Source: Antedon mediterranea (Eukaryota > Echinodermata > Crinoidea > Comatulida > Antedonidae). Taken from it: a stretch of 64,000 bases of DNA. The notes below the pieces were generated by a model. The model worked only from the letters and a program-made list of their open reading frames with translations, did not search any database and was not told where the DNA came from. The position numbers and the translations under genes are program-made. Of the stretch, positions 34,306 through 45,875 are shown piece by piece (the stretch's first letter is position 1; each line of letters opens with the position of its first letter). The stretch lies in the NCBI RefSeq assembly GCF_964355755.1, contig NC_092673.1:14575001-14639000 (forward strand), in the 5' to 3' direction.

Positions 34306-35060
34306 ATTGTGGTTTTTGTTTTTTACTCATAATGTTAATAATTTTATTATCACTCACTCACTATTCTTTATTGATCCTTATCTTTTCTTATCATTACCTT
34401 TAGAACATTTTTCAGAATAACAATAACTACGATATCTTAATCTTAGTACTGGTACTGTGTAGTAGATTATACATACAATAACCAATACCAATAGTTTAAA
34501 AAATGTTTACAGTATTTTCTATAAAAAATTTAAAGAATTGAAAAAAGTAAACATTGACAGTAGCCTTCAAATTGGAAAAAAAAACCTATATTTTCAAATC
34601 AAAATGTATTGTCCTCATATATAATAATTATGTCATATGTATTAAATATTCTACTGATTCTAGCAATACAATTTCCACTCACACAAACACTCAAACAGTT
34701 TACCTTTTAATAGTTAAAAAATTAGGAGTACACACACGAACGCGGAATATATTAAACATTTAATTATATCATGATTATATTAATAACATATATATTTTAT
34801 ATAAATATATAATTTGTTAAATATTTTTGTAATTTCATGCTTTACATCAAAATGAATAATTGTTAATTCCGAGTTATTAGCCAGGCCATTATTCTGTTCC
34901 TTTGCGCGCCCAGTCAGCGGACGGTTCAATCAAATAAGCAGTCGTTACTCTGTTTTGTATACTGGGACTCAAATTATAATTTGTTTAAACACATGCCTTG
35001 GTCGTAGCACTTCAAAAAATGTTTCAAATGATTAATTGATCTATTTTTTTTATTTCAACA
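34306..35060. other. AT-rich DNA, nothing recognised
   Basis: Low-complexity AT sequence with no recognised coding or repeat boundary. Confidence 0.35.
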
Positions 35061-35061
35061 G

Positions 35062-36513
35062 ACAATCCACATGAGTTGCGCTCTTTAGAACGCGAACTTC
35101 TAAAAAAGGACCAAAACCGAGATGAAAATCGGGAAAGCTCGGATAGTGAAGTTGAAGAAGATGATTGACGAAATGCCATCAACCAGTAAGGGGTACAAGC
35201 CAACGCCAACCATTTCCACTCCAAAAACAACAAACAAAAAGAGAAAGGGAAAAAAGGTAATTTCTGCCAAATTTATCGATTATTCTACTTGTCATGTTGT
35301 CAGCGTTGCCAACTTTAAGTCAATGGCTACCAGATGTCTCTGTGAGACAGTTATTTGAACCAGTACCAGTTAACGTCTTCGATGAAAACCCTTAACATTT
35401 TAGATGAGAACCATGTTACTACTATAACGCCTCTGTATTGTGTGTAAATAATGTGTTGGACCTAATATTTTCAATGTTTTTTTTACACAAATCAATTAAA
35501 TTTTGTTCATTTTTATTTTGTATTTTTAGGTTCCTAGTGTAATTGGAAGAAAGAGTTCATCTAATACATCATTGGTGGCAATAAGGCGAGCAAACGAGTG
35601 TTTGTACGAGTTAGGTGATATAATCTATGATGATCTGCCTAACGACGTATCCAGTGACCATGAGCAACACGATGACGTCTTTACTGTGGAGGGTGTGGAC
35701 AGAGTGATGAGCTATATTGAGCTGAAACATAACGAAATTCCTCCTTGGTTTACACGCTACTTGACCAACATACAAGGTGTGGTAGCAAATCTCACCGAAA
35801 AGATAGAAGACCTCAAAGACGAAGTAATGCAACTTCGAAGGCTTCAAGCTCCTCCTGAACATCCACCGCAACAATAAGTCCCCCATCGTAATCCGCAACA
35901 ACAACAAGTCCCCCATCGTAATCCGCAACCACCGCAAATCCCCCATCGTAATCTGCAACAACAAGTCCCCCATCGTAATCCGCAACCACCGCAAGTCCCC
36001 CATCGTAAACTGCAACCACCGCAAGTCCCCCATCGTAATCCGCAACCACCGCAAGTCCCCCATCGTAATCCGCAACCACCGCAAGTCCTCCTTGATCAAC
36101 CTGATGAGAACCAACCTCAACAACCATATCGATGACCGTTAGCCGAATTAAATAATTCAGGGAATGACGCCATCATGAATAAAAATGAAATAGCAGAGGT
36201 CCACAGATGGGCAACTTCGCCAACAAATTTTGCGTTGGGACTCGTAAGAAAACTGTTTTCTAAAGAAGTCATGGCTCAAAGCAACGTCAACGGAAAGGTA
36301 AAATTAGATTAGGCAATAATCCAATTTGTCAAGGAAAGTGTGTTTCGCTTTTATTCTGTCCCTTTTTCCGAACAAACCATGACGTGGAAGCAGTGTATAA
36401 TTGCAATTGATGAAGGTTGTCGACGACTTCGAAGACCACGTAAACGTATAATGTACATGCATACAACTCAAACGGCTCTTTTCAGAGCCAACAAAGAAAC
36501 AAAAGAGATTTGA
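35062..36513 (+). pseudogene. BEN-domain protein gene with three in-frame stops
   Basis: Exon 1 (35062-35256) reads RSLERELLKKDQNRDENRES and then, after a frame break, KGYKPTPTISTPKTTNKKRK, with a donor AAG|GTAATT. Exon 2 starts at 35530 in phase: VPSVIGRKSSSNTSLVAIRR, a coiled-coil (IQGVVANLTEKIEDLKDEVM), a Pro/Gln 30-33-bp repeat (VPHRNPQPPQ), and then RWATSPTNFALGLVRKLFSK and SVPFSEQTMTWKQCIIAIDE. The NPTNFA.GL.RKLF...(M)..(S)N.(N)G.VKLD pattern is that of BEN domains (DNA/protein binding, chromatin). Stops in the same frame are TAA 35875-35877, TGA 36133-36135 and TAG 36310-36312; the frame then runs on to TGA at 36513. Each could arise by C to T at a Gln or Arg codon. Confidence 0.75.
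35878..36099 (+). repeat. 30-33-bp coding minisatellite (VPHRNPQPPQ)
   Basis: About seven copies of GTCCCCCATCGTAATCCGCA with a variable CAACAACAA or ACCACCGCA ending. It lies inside the BEN ORF, in frame, giving a Pro/Gln/His/Arg-rich linker between the coiled-coil and the BEN domain. Confidence 0.85.
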
Positions 36514-36631
36514 TAAGCAAAAAAAAAAATTATAAATTTTAGATCATCATACAATTTCAAACACAAAGTAAAAATATTTAATAGTTAAAATACATCAATG
36601 GTCTTACATTGTAAATCACATTAATTGGTTA

Positions 36632-38188
36632 TCCGCAACGAAGTTGCAGGATAACCTCTTGTGATTGTACGAAATCATCATCAACATCATCAACTTTTTA
36701 TTTCTCTTCTTTCTTTCTGTATGATTTTTGTGGCACGCTTTTCTCTAAAACTTGCAAACATAACATTTTGTGAACTATGTTAACATTTTGACATTTATGT
36801 AACGTCGTCAAGCGAAGCTTTTCATGATGTTTACAATTGCGCAACGTGACGTACGCGCGATTTAACGATTTTCTCGTATTTAACATATGTCGAAAACCAA
36901 ATAACATTTTAAAGTGAAACTTTGCAAAAGTTTAATTTATATCATGCGCTAACTTTCTGTCCAAAAAAATTGCGTGTTTTACACAAAGTTACGCGCGCAC
37001 GCGCATTTAAAATTTCAAAATGCGCAAAATTAATTTATAATCAACTTTCTACGCGTTTCATGTCGTTTTTATGTGTGCGGTGCGCACGTAGCATTGAAAA
37101 CGTATTTTTTTCGCGTGATTTATGTTTTTCTAGCCTTTTCTAGTAATTTTACAAAATTTTAAACAATTTCGACTTAAAGATACGTCATACGAGCACGTCG
37201 AATTGGACAATTTGCGAGCGTTTTTTATGAAAAGGTTAAAAAATTCGTTTAAAATATGCCTTTTTTTAAACAGTCGTAATTTCTAAACTAGAAGGTCAAC
37301 TTTTTGTGGATGACATATTCTGGAAGTAGATGAGTTGTAGATATCGGATCAGGTATTAATATGGCTAACCGGACATTGTGACGTCATCGTATGGCCACGC
37401 GAATATAAAATTTAGGATTTTTGTATCTTTCGTCATAGCTCATCACATTGAATAGAGCGCATCTCCACTTATTCATTTTCCATTTTCACCCCAATTTTGA
37501 AATTGTCTAGGTCAATCAACTATCTTTCGCATGAGTTAAAAATATTTTAATTTTTTTGACGTCATCATGCCTAAAAATTTAAATCACGTGTGGCATCAAT
37601 TTCATCTTTACAGTAAATTTTAATCTGTTATAGCTCGTAAGAATAAAATGTGATAATCACGATTAAAACTTTTTCTGGAAGCTATTGGATTGTAGATACG
37701 AAATTATGTAAAAATGTTGCCAATCGGATGTTGTGACGTCATCATATGGCCAGTTAAATAAAAAAGGTCGTATTTTCATCTTTTGCGTCATAATTCATTA
37801 CATTTAAAAGAGCGAGCATCAATATTTCACGTATTCAAATTTCTTCTACACGCTAATACGTTGTTGCTGAGATAATTTCCTTTCGGAATTGCTACCTTCG
37901 CGTTTCATTTTAAAACCGTCAACATGTTAAAAATTGCAATAAATAGCGGGTCCCGTAATTTCACCTATTCTACACTGTATGTGATATGGATACAGATTAT
38001 ACTGTGTATACTATATATGAATTTAAATAATAAAATTCAGCAATAACAACATATCATATTCTTCAGTTCAGGTCATAATGCCAACGTGAACACTTCCTTT
38101 TGTCCTCAACCTATCCCCTTTATGTTAATGTTGCACCACTTGCGCGGCGGATAACCAAACTCGTCAAAGTGACGAGTTACATGTCTAG
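36632..38188 (+). mobile_element. Probable non-autonomous Helitron (1.56 kb)
   Basis: It starts TCCGCAACGAAGTTGC after an A and ends with a perfect 9-bp hairpin (AACTCGTCA / TGACGAGTT) 6 nt before CTAG, followed by T. 5'-TC, a 3' hairpin before CTRR and A^T insertion are canonical Helitron features. The 5' edge also folds (GGTTATCC GCAAC .. GTTGC .GGATAACC). Internally two ~230-bp blocks about 345 bp apart share TTGTGACGTCATC.TATGGCCA. No Rep/helicase ORF is present. Confidence 0.5.
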
Positions 38189-38624
38189 TTGTTTATTTGT
38201 TATATTTAAGGGCTGAAACTGTTCTTATTTTAATAGGCCTAAATTACTTAATTTAATGATACTTCTGATAATATAATTTATCTAACTAAATAGCACATTC
38301 AAATGTGTGTTACCATAAATGGAATACTGTACCAAAACAATCAAATTATTAATTAGACTTATAAGCGTAAATTAACATATAGGCCTATACAGATTAAAGC
38401 TAACGTAGACCTACAGATCAACCCATACACATACCAACTCGTATCCAAATTTTGGCTCACTCGTACCCAACATTTTTTGGCTTACCCCTACCATCATGTA
38501 GATAATATAGTCATATAGGTCCAGAGCCAACGGACTAGCCTAGGCCTACTGCTATGCAAAATCTAGCTACAGGCCTACCTAGTCTACTTTCTACTGATTA
38601 TTGATAGTCTGATTTAATGGTACT
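38189..38624. other. Intergenic DNA with AGGCCTA words
   Basis: No gene or repeat boundary is recognisable before the Mutator-type element. Confidence 0.3.
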
Positions 38625-38634
38625 GAGCTATTAA

Positions 38635-39106
38635 GGGTGTGTAGAAAGCGACGACCTCGAATTGGACGACCCCAACGACCCGGGCGACCTTGAATTGGAT
38701 GACCTAGAATTGGACGACCCATAACACGAAACCGACGACCCCTATTAGCCTAGCCTAAGCCTAAGTGTGGTATAACATCCCAAAGCTGAACTAGCCAAAG
38801 ATCTTTAAACCATACCTTATATAATACTCGCAAGCAAGCAATTGATTGAAAAAATACAGAAATATCGCCATTTGATACTGAATTTGTCGACACAAACAAA
38901 CGAACAGATATGGAACGCCAAGAGTGCATCGTTAAAACTGCATTCGACTCGATTAATTACATCTCGTCTTCTTATAACGAACACTATAGGCCTACCAAGC
39001 AGCGTGTTGCGAACATGTGCGGGTCGTCCAATTCTAGGTCGTCCAATTCGAGGTCGCCCGGGTCGTTGGGGTCGTCCAATTCAAGGTCGTCGCTTTCTAC
39101 ACACCC
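38635..39106. mobile_element. 472-bp Mutator-like MITE with perfect 10-bp target duplication
   Basis: GAGCTATTAA occurs immediately outside both ends (38625-38634 and 39107-39116). The arms, about 95 bp each, begin GGGTGTGTAGAAAGCGACGA and are near-perfect inverted repeats rich in GAATTGGACGACC sites. Long TIRs with a 9-11-bp duplication point to the Mutator (MULE) superfamily. The open frames across it (38842-39303, 38910-39116) are artefacts of the palindrome. Confidence 0.9.
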
Positions 39107-39476
39107 GAGCTATTAATTATACTAAAGGCCTAATAGAGGGTACTGTAGTAAGGTACAGTGGTATGTCTAACTTTGGTACATACAGAGGCATAGGTAGCCT
39201 TGGTTGGTTGTCCTCGGTAGGCTTTTGTTTTTCTTTTGACAATCTAATAAGGGACTGGGGAGGGAGAAGGAATGAGTTAATCAGACTTAAATGTTTTAGA
39301 TAAACTGAGAGTAATATGCAAAGTATTTATAAATGACAATTCCACTACGATTCGACTGTAGTACAGCATTCATGTTGTACAGTAGTTCACATTATGAAAC
39401 TAGAGGTTTTCATTTTGCATTTAATAGTTATATGTTAATTTAATGAATTTAGACATTTTGTGTCAAATCATTACAG

Positions 39477-40908
39477 ACACTTCAGCACCTGACTCATCTA
39501 GTGGCAGACATACTCAAAATACTGCTTGATATTTTGCGAGGTATTGGTCATCGTTTAGAAATAAAAGTACCATGCAAACCCACTTTGGTCAGGTCATACA
39601 GGGCGTCCCAGGTATGATATGTGTTTAAATAAATGATCCTTTAAAAATCATGTAATAAAAAGTCATTTTTTAAATATATATTTAAAACATCAGTTGGTTC
39701 AATGTTTCCTGTCAAGGTTAGGCCATTGGCGAAGATTTTGAAAATAAATGGACCCAGAGTATAAAAAAAACTACTTGATACTCAATTGGATTTGTCTATA
39801 AGCCTGTTGGTTCTGTCTATCTCAAAGTAATATATCCTGTAGAATCAACCAAATTACACTATAGTTTTAATTAAATACAAAAATTATTAATTTTTTTAAA
39901 TAATTTTATTATGCTATAAGTTGATTTTCCCGATTACACTATAGTTTAAATTAAATACAAAAATGTTTAATTACTTATTTATACCTTATACCCTTATATG
40001 GCTGGTATTGTTTTGATTTATTATAACACACTGCCGTACATGATTTTGTACTAATGAATGAAAAATGAAAATTTTCATAATACTGTGGTTAATAATCATG
40101 CAACCTTGCAAACTAGACTAAGTATTACATTTGTTTTTTTAGGTCGAAAAAATATTTGTTCCACGTGCGCGTATTAGAAAACGTCTAAATATTATTGATC
40201 CTGTTGGACGAGCTTTGCGATAGAGATCCACAATTGTGAGAAGAACCTACAATGTAACTGTTCCAAATCAACTATGGTATGTATGCATCTCCATGTTTTT
40301 TACTATGATATTACTTAACTCAGTACTTGTATGCAAATGTAAGGCATTATTCAGGGCGTTTATATATGGTTTTATATAAAACGATCTGTTTAATTAATGA
40401 TATCTACAAACAAAACTGTAACTACCTATATTAAGCTTGTTGAAACCTAATCAACTTTCATTAGTTTACTTAAATGTTAGATATTTCTAGACATTTTTAG
40501 GTTTAAGACTTTTGTCTGCATAAATAAAAGCATTTATATAAAGTCATACAGACAGACATACATACATTTTATTTGACCTTTTGGTAATAAATAGACATTT
40601 TGTATGTTATGCGATTTTACTTCTTTTTTTTTTGTGCAAAATAATTAGTACCTGTACAGTATACACATTTTTTAATAAAATAAATTTTGTTAATGATAAA
40701 CTGTGCGCAATGTTTTGAAAGCCAATGCACCTTGGCAAAATGTAATTTATCTTCTCGGTTTTTTACAGGCATATACATTCCAACCACAAACTTATCTCAT
40801 GGAGGTTTGTCTTTCATGGATGTATTGATCGGGAAACAAGATGTGTTATTTATTTAAAAGTTGCATCAAACAACACGGCAGGACAAGTTTTACAGTATTT
40901 TGAAAAAG
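39477..40908 (+). pseudogene. Integrase-core (rve-like) gene of the LWHIDGNHKL family, inactivated
   Basis: Three exons with AG/GT borders join in phase: 39477-39611 (ends PTLVRSYRASQ), 40143-40276 (FVPRARIRKRLNIIDPVGRA, LR, stop, RSTIVRRTYNVTVPNQL) and 40769-40908 ([20 protein letters not shown] then [20 protein letters not shown]). The blocks match animal integrase-core proteins that normally read RIRxSIxxIDPxG..LR then LWHIDGNHKLIRW.(F)VIHG.IDGYSR..VYL.CS.NN.A. The Asp of HIDGNHKL, probably the first catalytic acid, is His here, and TAG at 40221-40223 interrupts exon 2. The role of the family is uncertain (TE transposase or domesticated gene). Confidence 0.65.
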
Positions 40909-41214
40909 GTTGCACAGACTTTAGTACTTTTGGTATTTTTAAGAAATCTATTCTTCGTACTTTTAAATGTTGTATTTTTTTATTTTTAAATATATATAAA
41001 TATACTGTATTTTAAATTTAAGAGGTTGTGACAAAATCCTTATTAATATTATAATCTTATTTATAATACTAAATTTTGATGTTTTAATATGTAAGTGTAT
41101 AAACAATTTTTAATGGTTTTATAATAACGGTATATAATAAGCCAAATTCTTAATAATGAAACTGAATATGAATTTAACTACCTTTTAAAACTGTATCCAT
41201 ACTTTTATATATCT

Positions 41215-41310
41215 ATGTCACTTTTTGTCTGTCTTGATGTATTTATGTAAAGCGCCTTTGAGCATGTTTTTTTCATGAAAAGGGTGCTACATAAGTACGC
41301 GTACGCTACT
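41215..41310 (+). repeat. LINE/SINE 3'-tail-like sequence
   Basis: TGTAAAGCGCCTTTGAGCATG, then AAAAGGGTGCTACATAAG. This resembles the AAGCGC..TTGAG...GGCGCTATATAA tails of many invertebrate and vertebrate LINE/SINE families. Confidence 0.4.
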
Positions 41311-41657
41311 TGAAAGATATCTCTTAATTGTTGTTATTATTTGACAATATTTGGACTTTTATTTGGTGTTGAACTCATAGTGATAAACAAGGAACTCATA
41401 TAAAAGGAAAGTACACTTTTTATTACAGAACCCATTGTTAGATCCAAGTGATTTAGACCTTCAACGCCTAGGCCCACGGATAGAAAAAATATCTATACAG
41501 GGTTAGTTTGGCCCTTTTCATTGCTGGGACGATCGTACCGCGTCTTTTCTGCCTTCTAATCGGCCAATCAGTGCAAGGCGTCGTTGTGCTAGGCAACAGT
41601 ACTTTCTATTGTCTTCATTTGTCCATTGAAATCGTACAAATACCACTGCATAGCGAA

Positions 41658-42652
41658 ATGGCTAATGCAACAATGCAACACATAGCAATGGCTGACAAAC
41701 TAATTAAATCCAAGAAAACTAAAAAGAAAAAGGTTTATGCTGTTGCTGTCGGGAAACAACCAGGTATCTATTTATCCTGGCTGGAATGCCAAGCAAACAC
41801 TGATGGCTATCACGGAGCTTTATTCCAATCATTTTTTAGTGTTGAAAAAGCCGAAAAATATCTCAGCGAAAATGGGGTGTGCAATGACTTAGAATGTACT
41901 GATGCAACTAAAGTCAATGATGCTGAAGTGGAACTACCTTTAGTAAATACAGCTATTGAAAGTAACAAAATAGATACTGAATCATATGTAATGATACATT
42001 ACATGACCTGGTTACCACTGATGTAAATGACCTACAAAACATCCATTCCGCTTGCACTCAATCACATTTTGATCACTCATTAGCTTCTCCAAATCTATCT
42101 GATTTGCTAAAAGAAAACTTCGAACTCAAAATTAAAATGTCTGAAAATGAAAATAGAGTCCTGAAAGATAAATTACTAGCTAAAAACAATGATTGTGCTA
42201 TTTTGGTTGAAGCTGTAAAAGATATTCGATGTGAGCTTAATGAATTTAAAAAAGAGGTTAAATCCCTACAAGAAAATAGAAAATTCAAACAGAATATGAA
42301 TATTAAATTCAAAGCTCTTAAGTCCGATGTAACACATTTGCAGCATACTTTACAACTTTTGCAGCAAAAAGATAAGGAAGTGACAAAACTACACGATCTA
42401 CTTATGTCAGCTCGCAAAGATGAAGCATACGATGCGAAACTAACCCAAGTTGCTATTGACACATCTGACTTTATTACTGTGAAGGGGCATAGTGTTACAC
42501 AACATAAAACCTGTCCCCAACTTGGTCTGCACGATAGATGTTCCTCTCCTCAAGAACAGTCTATACATCTGACCTCATTGGACCTCCCAAAACAAAATCG
42601 GTCTAATGTAGAACCAAATTGTGACAGTAAAGCTATTTTGCAAAACTGTTGA
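41658..42652 (+). pseudogene. ORF with RNase H1 N-terminal-like (viroplasmin/Cauli_VI) domain plus coiled-coil
   Basis: Chosen start 41658 (MANATMQHIAMADKLIKSKK); the open frame extends upstream to 41508 but that part looks like a promoter. The segment KKKVYAVAVGKQPGIYLSWL, ECQANTDGYHGALFQSFFSV, EKAEKYLSENG has the YAVA.G..PGIY.SW.EC......GF.GA.F.SF....(E)AE.(F/Y)L pattern of the RNA/DNA-hybrid-binding domain at the N-terminus of RNase H1, also found in caulimovirus viroplasmin. After an apparent frame shift near 41990 the ORF continues to 42652 as a Lys/Glu coiled-coil (FELKIKMSENENRVLKDKLL, LQHTLQLLQQKDKEVTKLHD) and a polar tail. No RNase H catalytic domain follows. It may be a TE accessory protein. 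Confidence 0.6.
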
Positions 42653-42689
42653 TACTTTTAAAAAATTATTAAAAACACATTTAACATTT

Positions 42690-42987
42690 ATTCATTAAGG
42701 CATATGGAAATCATGAGGTTTCTTAAAGTTCTAGAATTTTATTATAGTATACTTTTTCCTGACCAGCATTATCTTTGGGGTGCCTCTGTCTTGGTTGTTG
42801 TCTCTGAGCACCCGGTCGTCTGTGGCAAGGCAAATATGTATCCTGCCGGGACCGCGACAGAACGAGAACGGATGGGGACCCTCCAAAGAAATTGCATTTT
42901 ATTTGTCAGGCATTTGTATGATTTTTTTTTGATTTTTTTTTAATGCGCCTTGAGCACTCTTGAGTGGTATGTGCGCTATAAAAATCC

Positions 42988-43022
<35 letters not shown>
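42690..43022 (+). repeat. SINE/LINE 3' end with ATT microsatellite tail
   Basis: TGCGCCTTGAGCACTCTTGA followed by GTGCGCTATAAAAATCCTG and (TTA)n from about 42990. This has the same tail grammar as the sequence at 41215-41310. The upstream body (42700-42900) is moderately GC-rich and unassigned. Confidence 0.55.
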
Positions 43023-43023
<1 letters not shown>

Positions 43024-43888
43024 AATGTGGTATATTATTATTATTAAAATATAAATAAAAAGTATAAAAGTAGGCCCAACGTCAGCCATAGACTTGTTTA
43101 CCTGTTTATTTCCGAGTTGTTAGAAATATTTTGTTATTTAAAAAAGGCGGAAATGTGGCATGACAAACTTCAGAAAAGTGGGCTAGGTACAAAATAATAG
43201 TATAACTAGGCCCAGATATTTTGATATATAATTTACAGTATTTTATAGTAATATGAATAAGCTGTGGTTGAAAAATAAATATATCTTTATATCATATTTA
43301 ATAGCATGATTTCCAACTTTATTATATATTGAATGTAATGGCCCAGTTGATTATTATATTCTTGTGAAATATGCACCAACATGCATTTAAGATATATTGT
43401 CCCCTTAACATTTTTTTAATTGTTTTCACATATGCCATTTTAATGTTATATATTATTCACTTATGACGAAAACAACAAATATTAAGTGTATATTCATATT
43501 TGAAAATGTAATAAAATGTAAGAACGGAACAAATGTATGAAAAAAATGTTTAAGTATTTCTTGTAAAATAAGAGACAGATTCAGAATATGTCATATAATT
43601 ATAAATAAAAATATTTTTAATAATGTGGAATTATCAGTGACTAGGTCTCAATGAAATACAAATAAAATAAGCAAAAAGCTTAAAATTAAAATTAATTTAT
43701 TTTCTAAAAAACTGTTTTTTTTCAGGTAAATAATGTTTTTTTCACTTCTTTTTTTCGTCTGTACCTTTTATATTTGAATAAACTTTGAAATGTAAGTTTT
43801 GTAATATTTTAATTCTCTTACATGAATTACAATTAAAAATTTAAATTTAAAGATAAGAGTATTCAGTTGTCATTCTTGTAGTATTCAT
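43023..43888. other. AT-rich DNA, nothing recognised
   Basis: Low-complexity AT sequence up to the second copy of the 1.97-kb transposon. Confidence 0.4.
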
Positions 43889-43895
43889 CTTTTGG

Positions 43896-45868
43896 TAGGT
43901 ATCCCAATGAAAAAATTCAGATTAATTTTTTTACTTTTTCTTTCAGTTAACCATAAAGAACTTAATGTAATTAGCATTTTGCAATTTAAATGATTAAAAT
44001 CCGATTACCCGTTCTAAAGTTATGGTTATTTAAAGTAGTAAAAAAAAATACAATTTTTTTGCATAAAAATGGTGTTTTTTGCAGTTGAAATTGGAAGCAT
44101 TTTTAAAAGGTTGTAACTTTTACAATAATCAGTTAAAAGTTTTGAATTTTTTTAAACCTATAGATATCACAGAGTTGTACAACTCTATTTTTTTTGGAGC
44201 CTCAACGAAACCTATTTTTAGAATTATTGGCCCGCAAATTTGGTCGGAAAGCATTTTGCACTCCTTTTTGCTGGATTTCCCTAAAAAATGGAAAAACAGC
44301 AATTTTTCAATGATCTGTAACTTTTGAAATACTGTACTAATTCACTTAATTTTTTTTTGTACTTGTTAGAATGTAGTGTATATTTCATAAATAAATATAG
44401 TTGAAATTCAGAGATATGTGTAAAACTAATATGAAACAAAAATATTTTTTTAATGGTGAAATTTAAAATTATCAACAAAAAATGAAAAAGTATGTTAAAA
44501 ACTCTCTGTGTACTGTTTCCTTTCTTTCACACTAATTTTTGGTAAGTATGGTTATTATATTATTTTAATATACTTTATATTCATAATTTCAATCATAAAT
44601 ACTATTATATATAACTTTTGAATACGTAAAACAAGATTTTAGGCCCGTATGATTATGACACCAAATCTAAGTCGGGCTAAGATATGTTCTTAGGCAAACA
44701 CACAATAGGTCAAAATAAACTCATTTAAAATAATCAATGGTAATTAAAAAAAAATAATTGTTTACCTGAATAGTATATATAACATTATAAAAATGGTTTC
44801 TTTTCGCATTTCTAACTGCAAGTACGTTATTAAATTGAAATACGGAGCTAAAGTTTAGGCCAAGTAACGGCTTACTCGTGATCAGCAGTATTTCGGTCAC
44901 AGTTAATGACTTTCGACCGCCGTATACGGAGTCAAATGTAACGCATTTGCATTGTATACTTGCATAATAAATCTTCCACACATTACAACAATTTTAAGTT
45001 GTTAAATTAATGTCTAAAAACAGATATTCTACGACGGAAAAGGACATGTCAATCTCCGACATCGCTGTTGTCACACATCTCACGTCGAGCCGGCCGAACT
45101 CTCGAGCGAGGAAAACTAAACAACGTGTTCAAAATATGGAACGTACCATTCGCTGATAGGGTGCATTAATGTATTTAACGGAAAACGCCACAACAAACAC
45201 GCGCACATTTTAGAGTACAATATTTTACTAACTACAATATTCACCGGATTATAATGGTTGGATCTTTAAAATTCTGAATGGGATTTACTCCTCATGCACC
45301 ATTTTAAAATGTAGTTCGCACAATTACCATGCACAATACGTTTGTAAACTATGTTTTATCGATTTCAATGTAGATTTAGCTATAATTTAATACCAAAATC
45401 CATAATATTTTTCCATAAACGGTGATTCAAAATTGGATTTTTGTCACAAAAATTGACTTTTCGTTACGAAAAACCTATTATAGAAGACGATTTTCGTATC
45501 AAATTAAAGCTCATTTAAAGCCTGATAACATACAACAAAAATTAATCCGCTAGGTTCAATGGTAATCGTGCGATCGTGTTTTGAAAACTGATGGGGATTT
45601 TCCGATGAGGTTTTCAACGCGCGGAAATCGGCTCGCAGGGATTTTAGAACCGTTTTAAAATCGCATTTTCTCGGCAACTAATTCATTAATTTTAATTCTA
45701 AACACACTTATACATAGATTAAAACAAGTACTTTCAAACAATATAAATTTTGTAAGTATTAATTAAGATTGAATACGATTTATTTAACATCAAAGTCATA
45801 CTACTTTTTCGAATTTCGTCAATATTTCAAAAGTGATACCCCTCTGTGCGCTTTCATTGGGATACCTA
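43896..45868 (-). mobile_element. 1,973-bp TIR transposon, copy B, 7-bp target duplication
   Basis: It has the same termini as copy A (TAGGTATCCCAATGAAA..) but lies in the opposite orientation along its whole length: the AAGCGCACAGAGGGGTATCA end is on the left of copy A and on the right of copy B. CTTTTGG flanks both ends (43889-43895 and 45869-45875). Only 4 bp differ in total length, with scattered substitutions. There is no transposase ORF. Confidence 0.9.
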
Positions 45869-45875
45869 CTTTTGG

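Noticed and set aside
35611-36127. Two long minus-strand ORFs over the BEN gene
   Set aside because: Shadows of the VPHRNPQPPQ repeat; the BEN domain is clearly on the plus strand.
38842-39303. 153-residue ORF with RGRPIRGRP repeats
   Set aside because: Mostly the arm of the Mutator-like MITE; the repeat comes from the palindrome.
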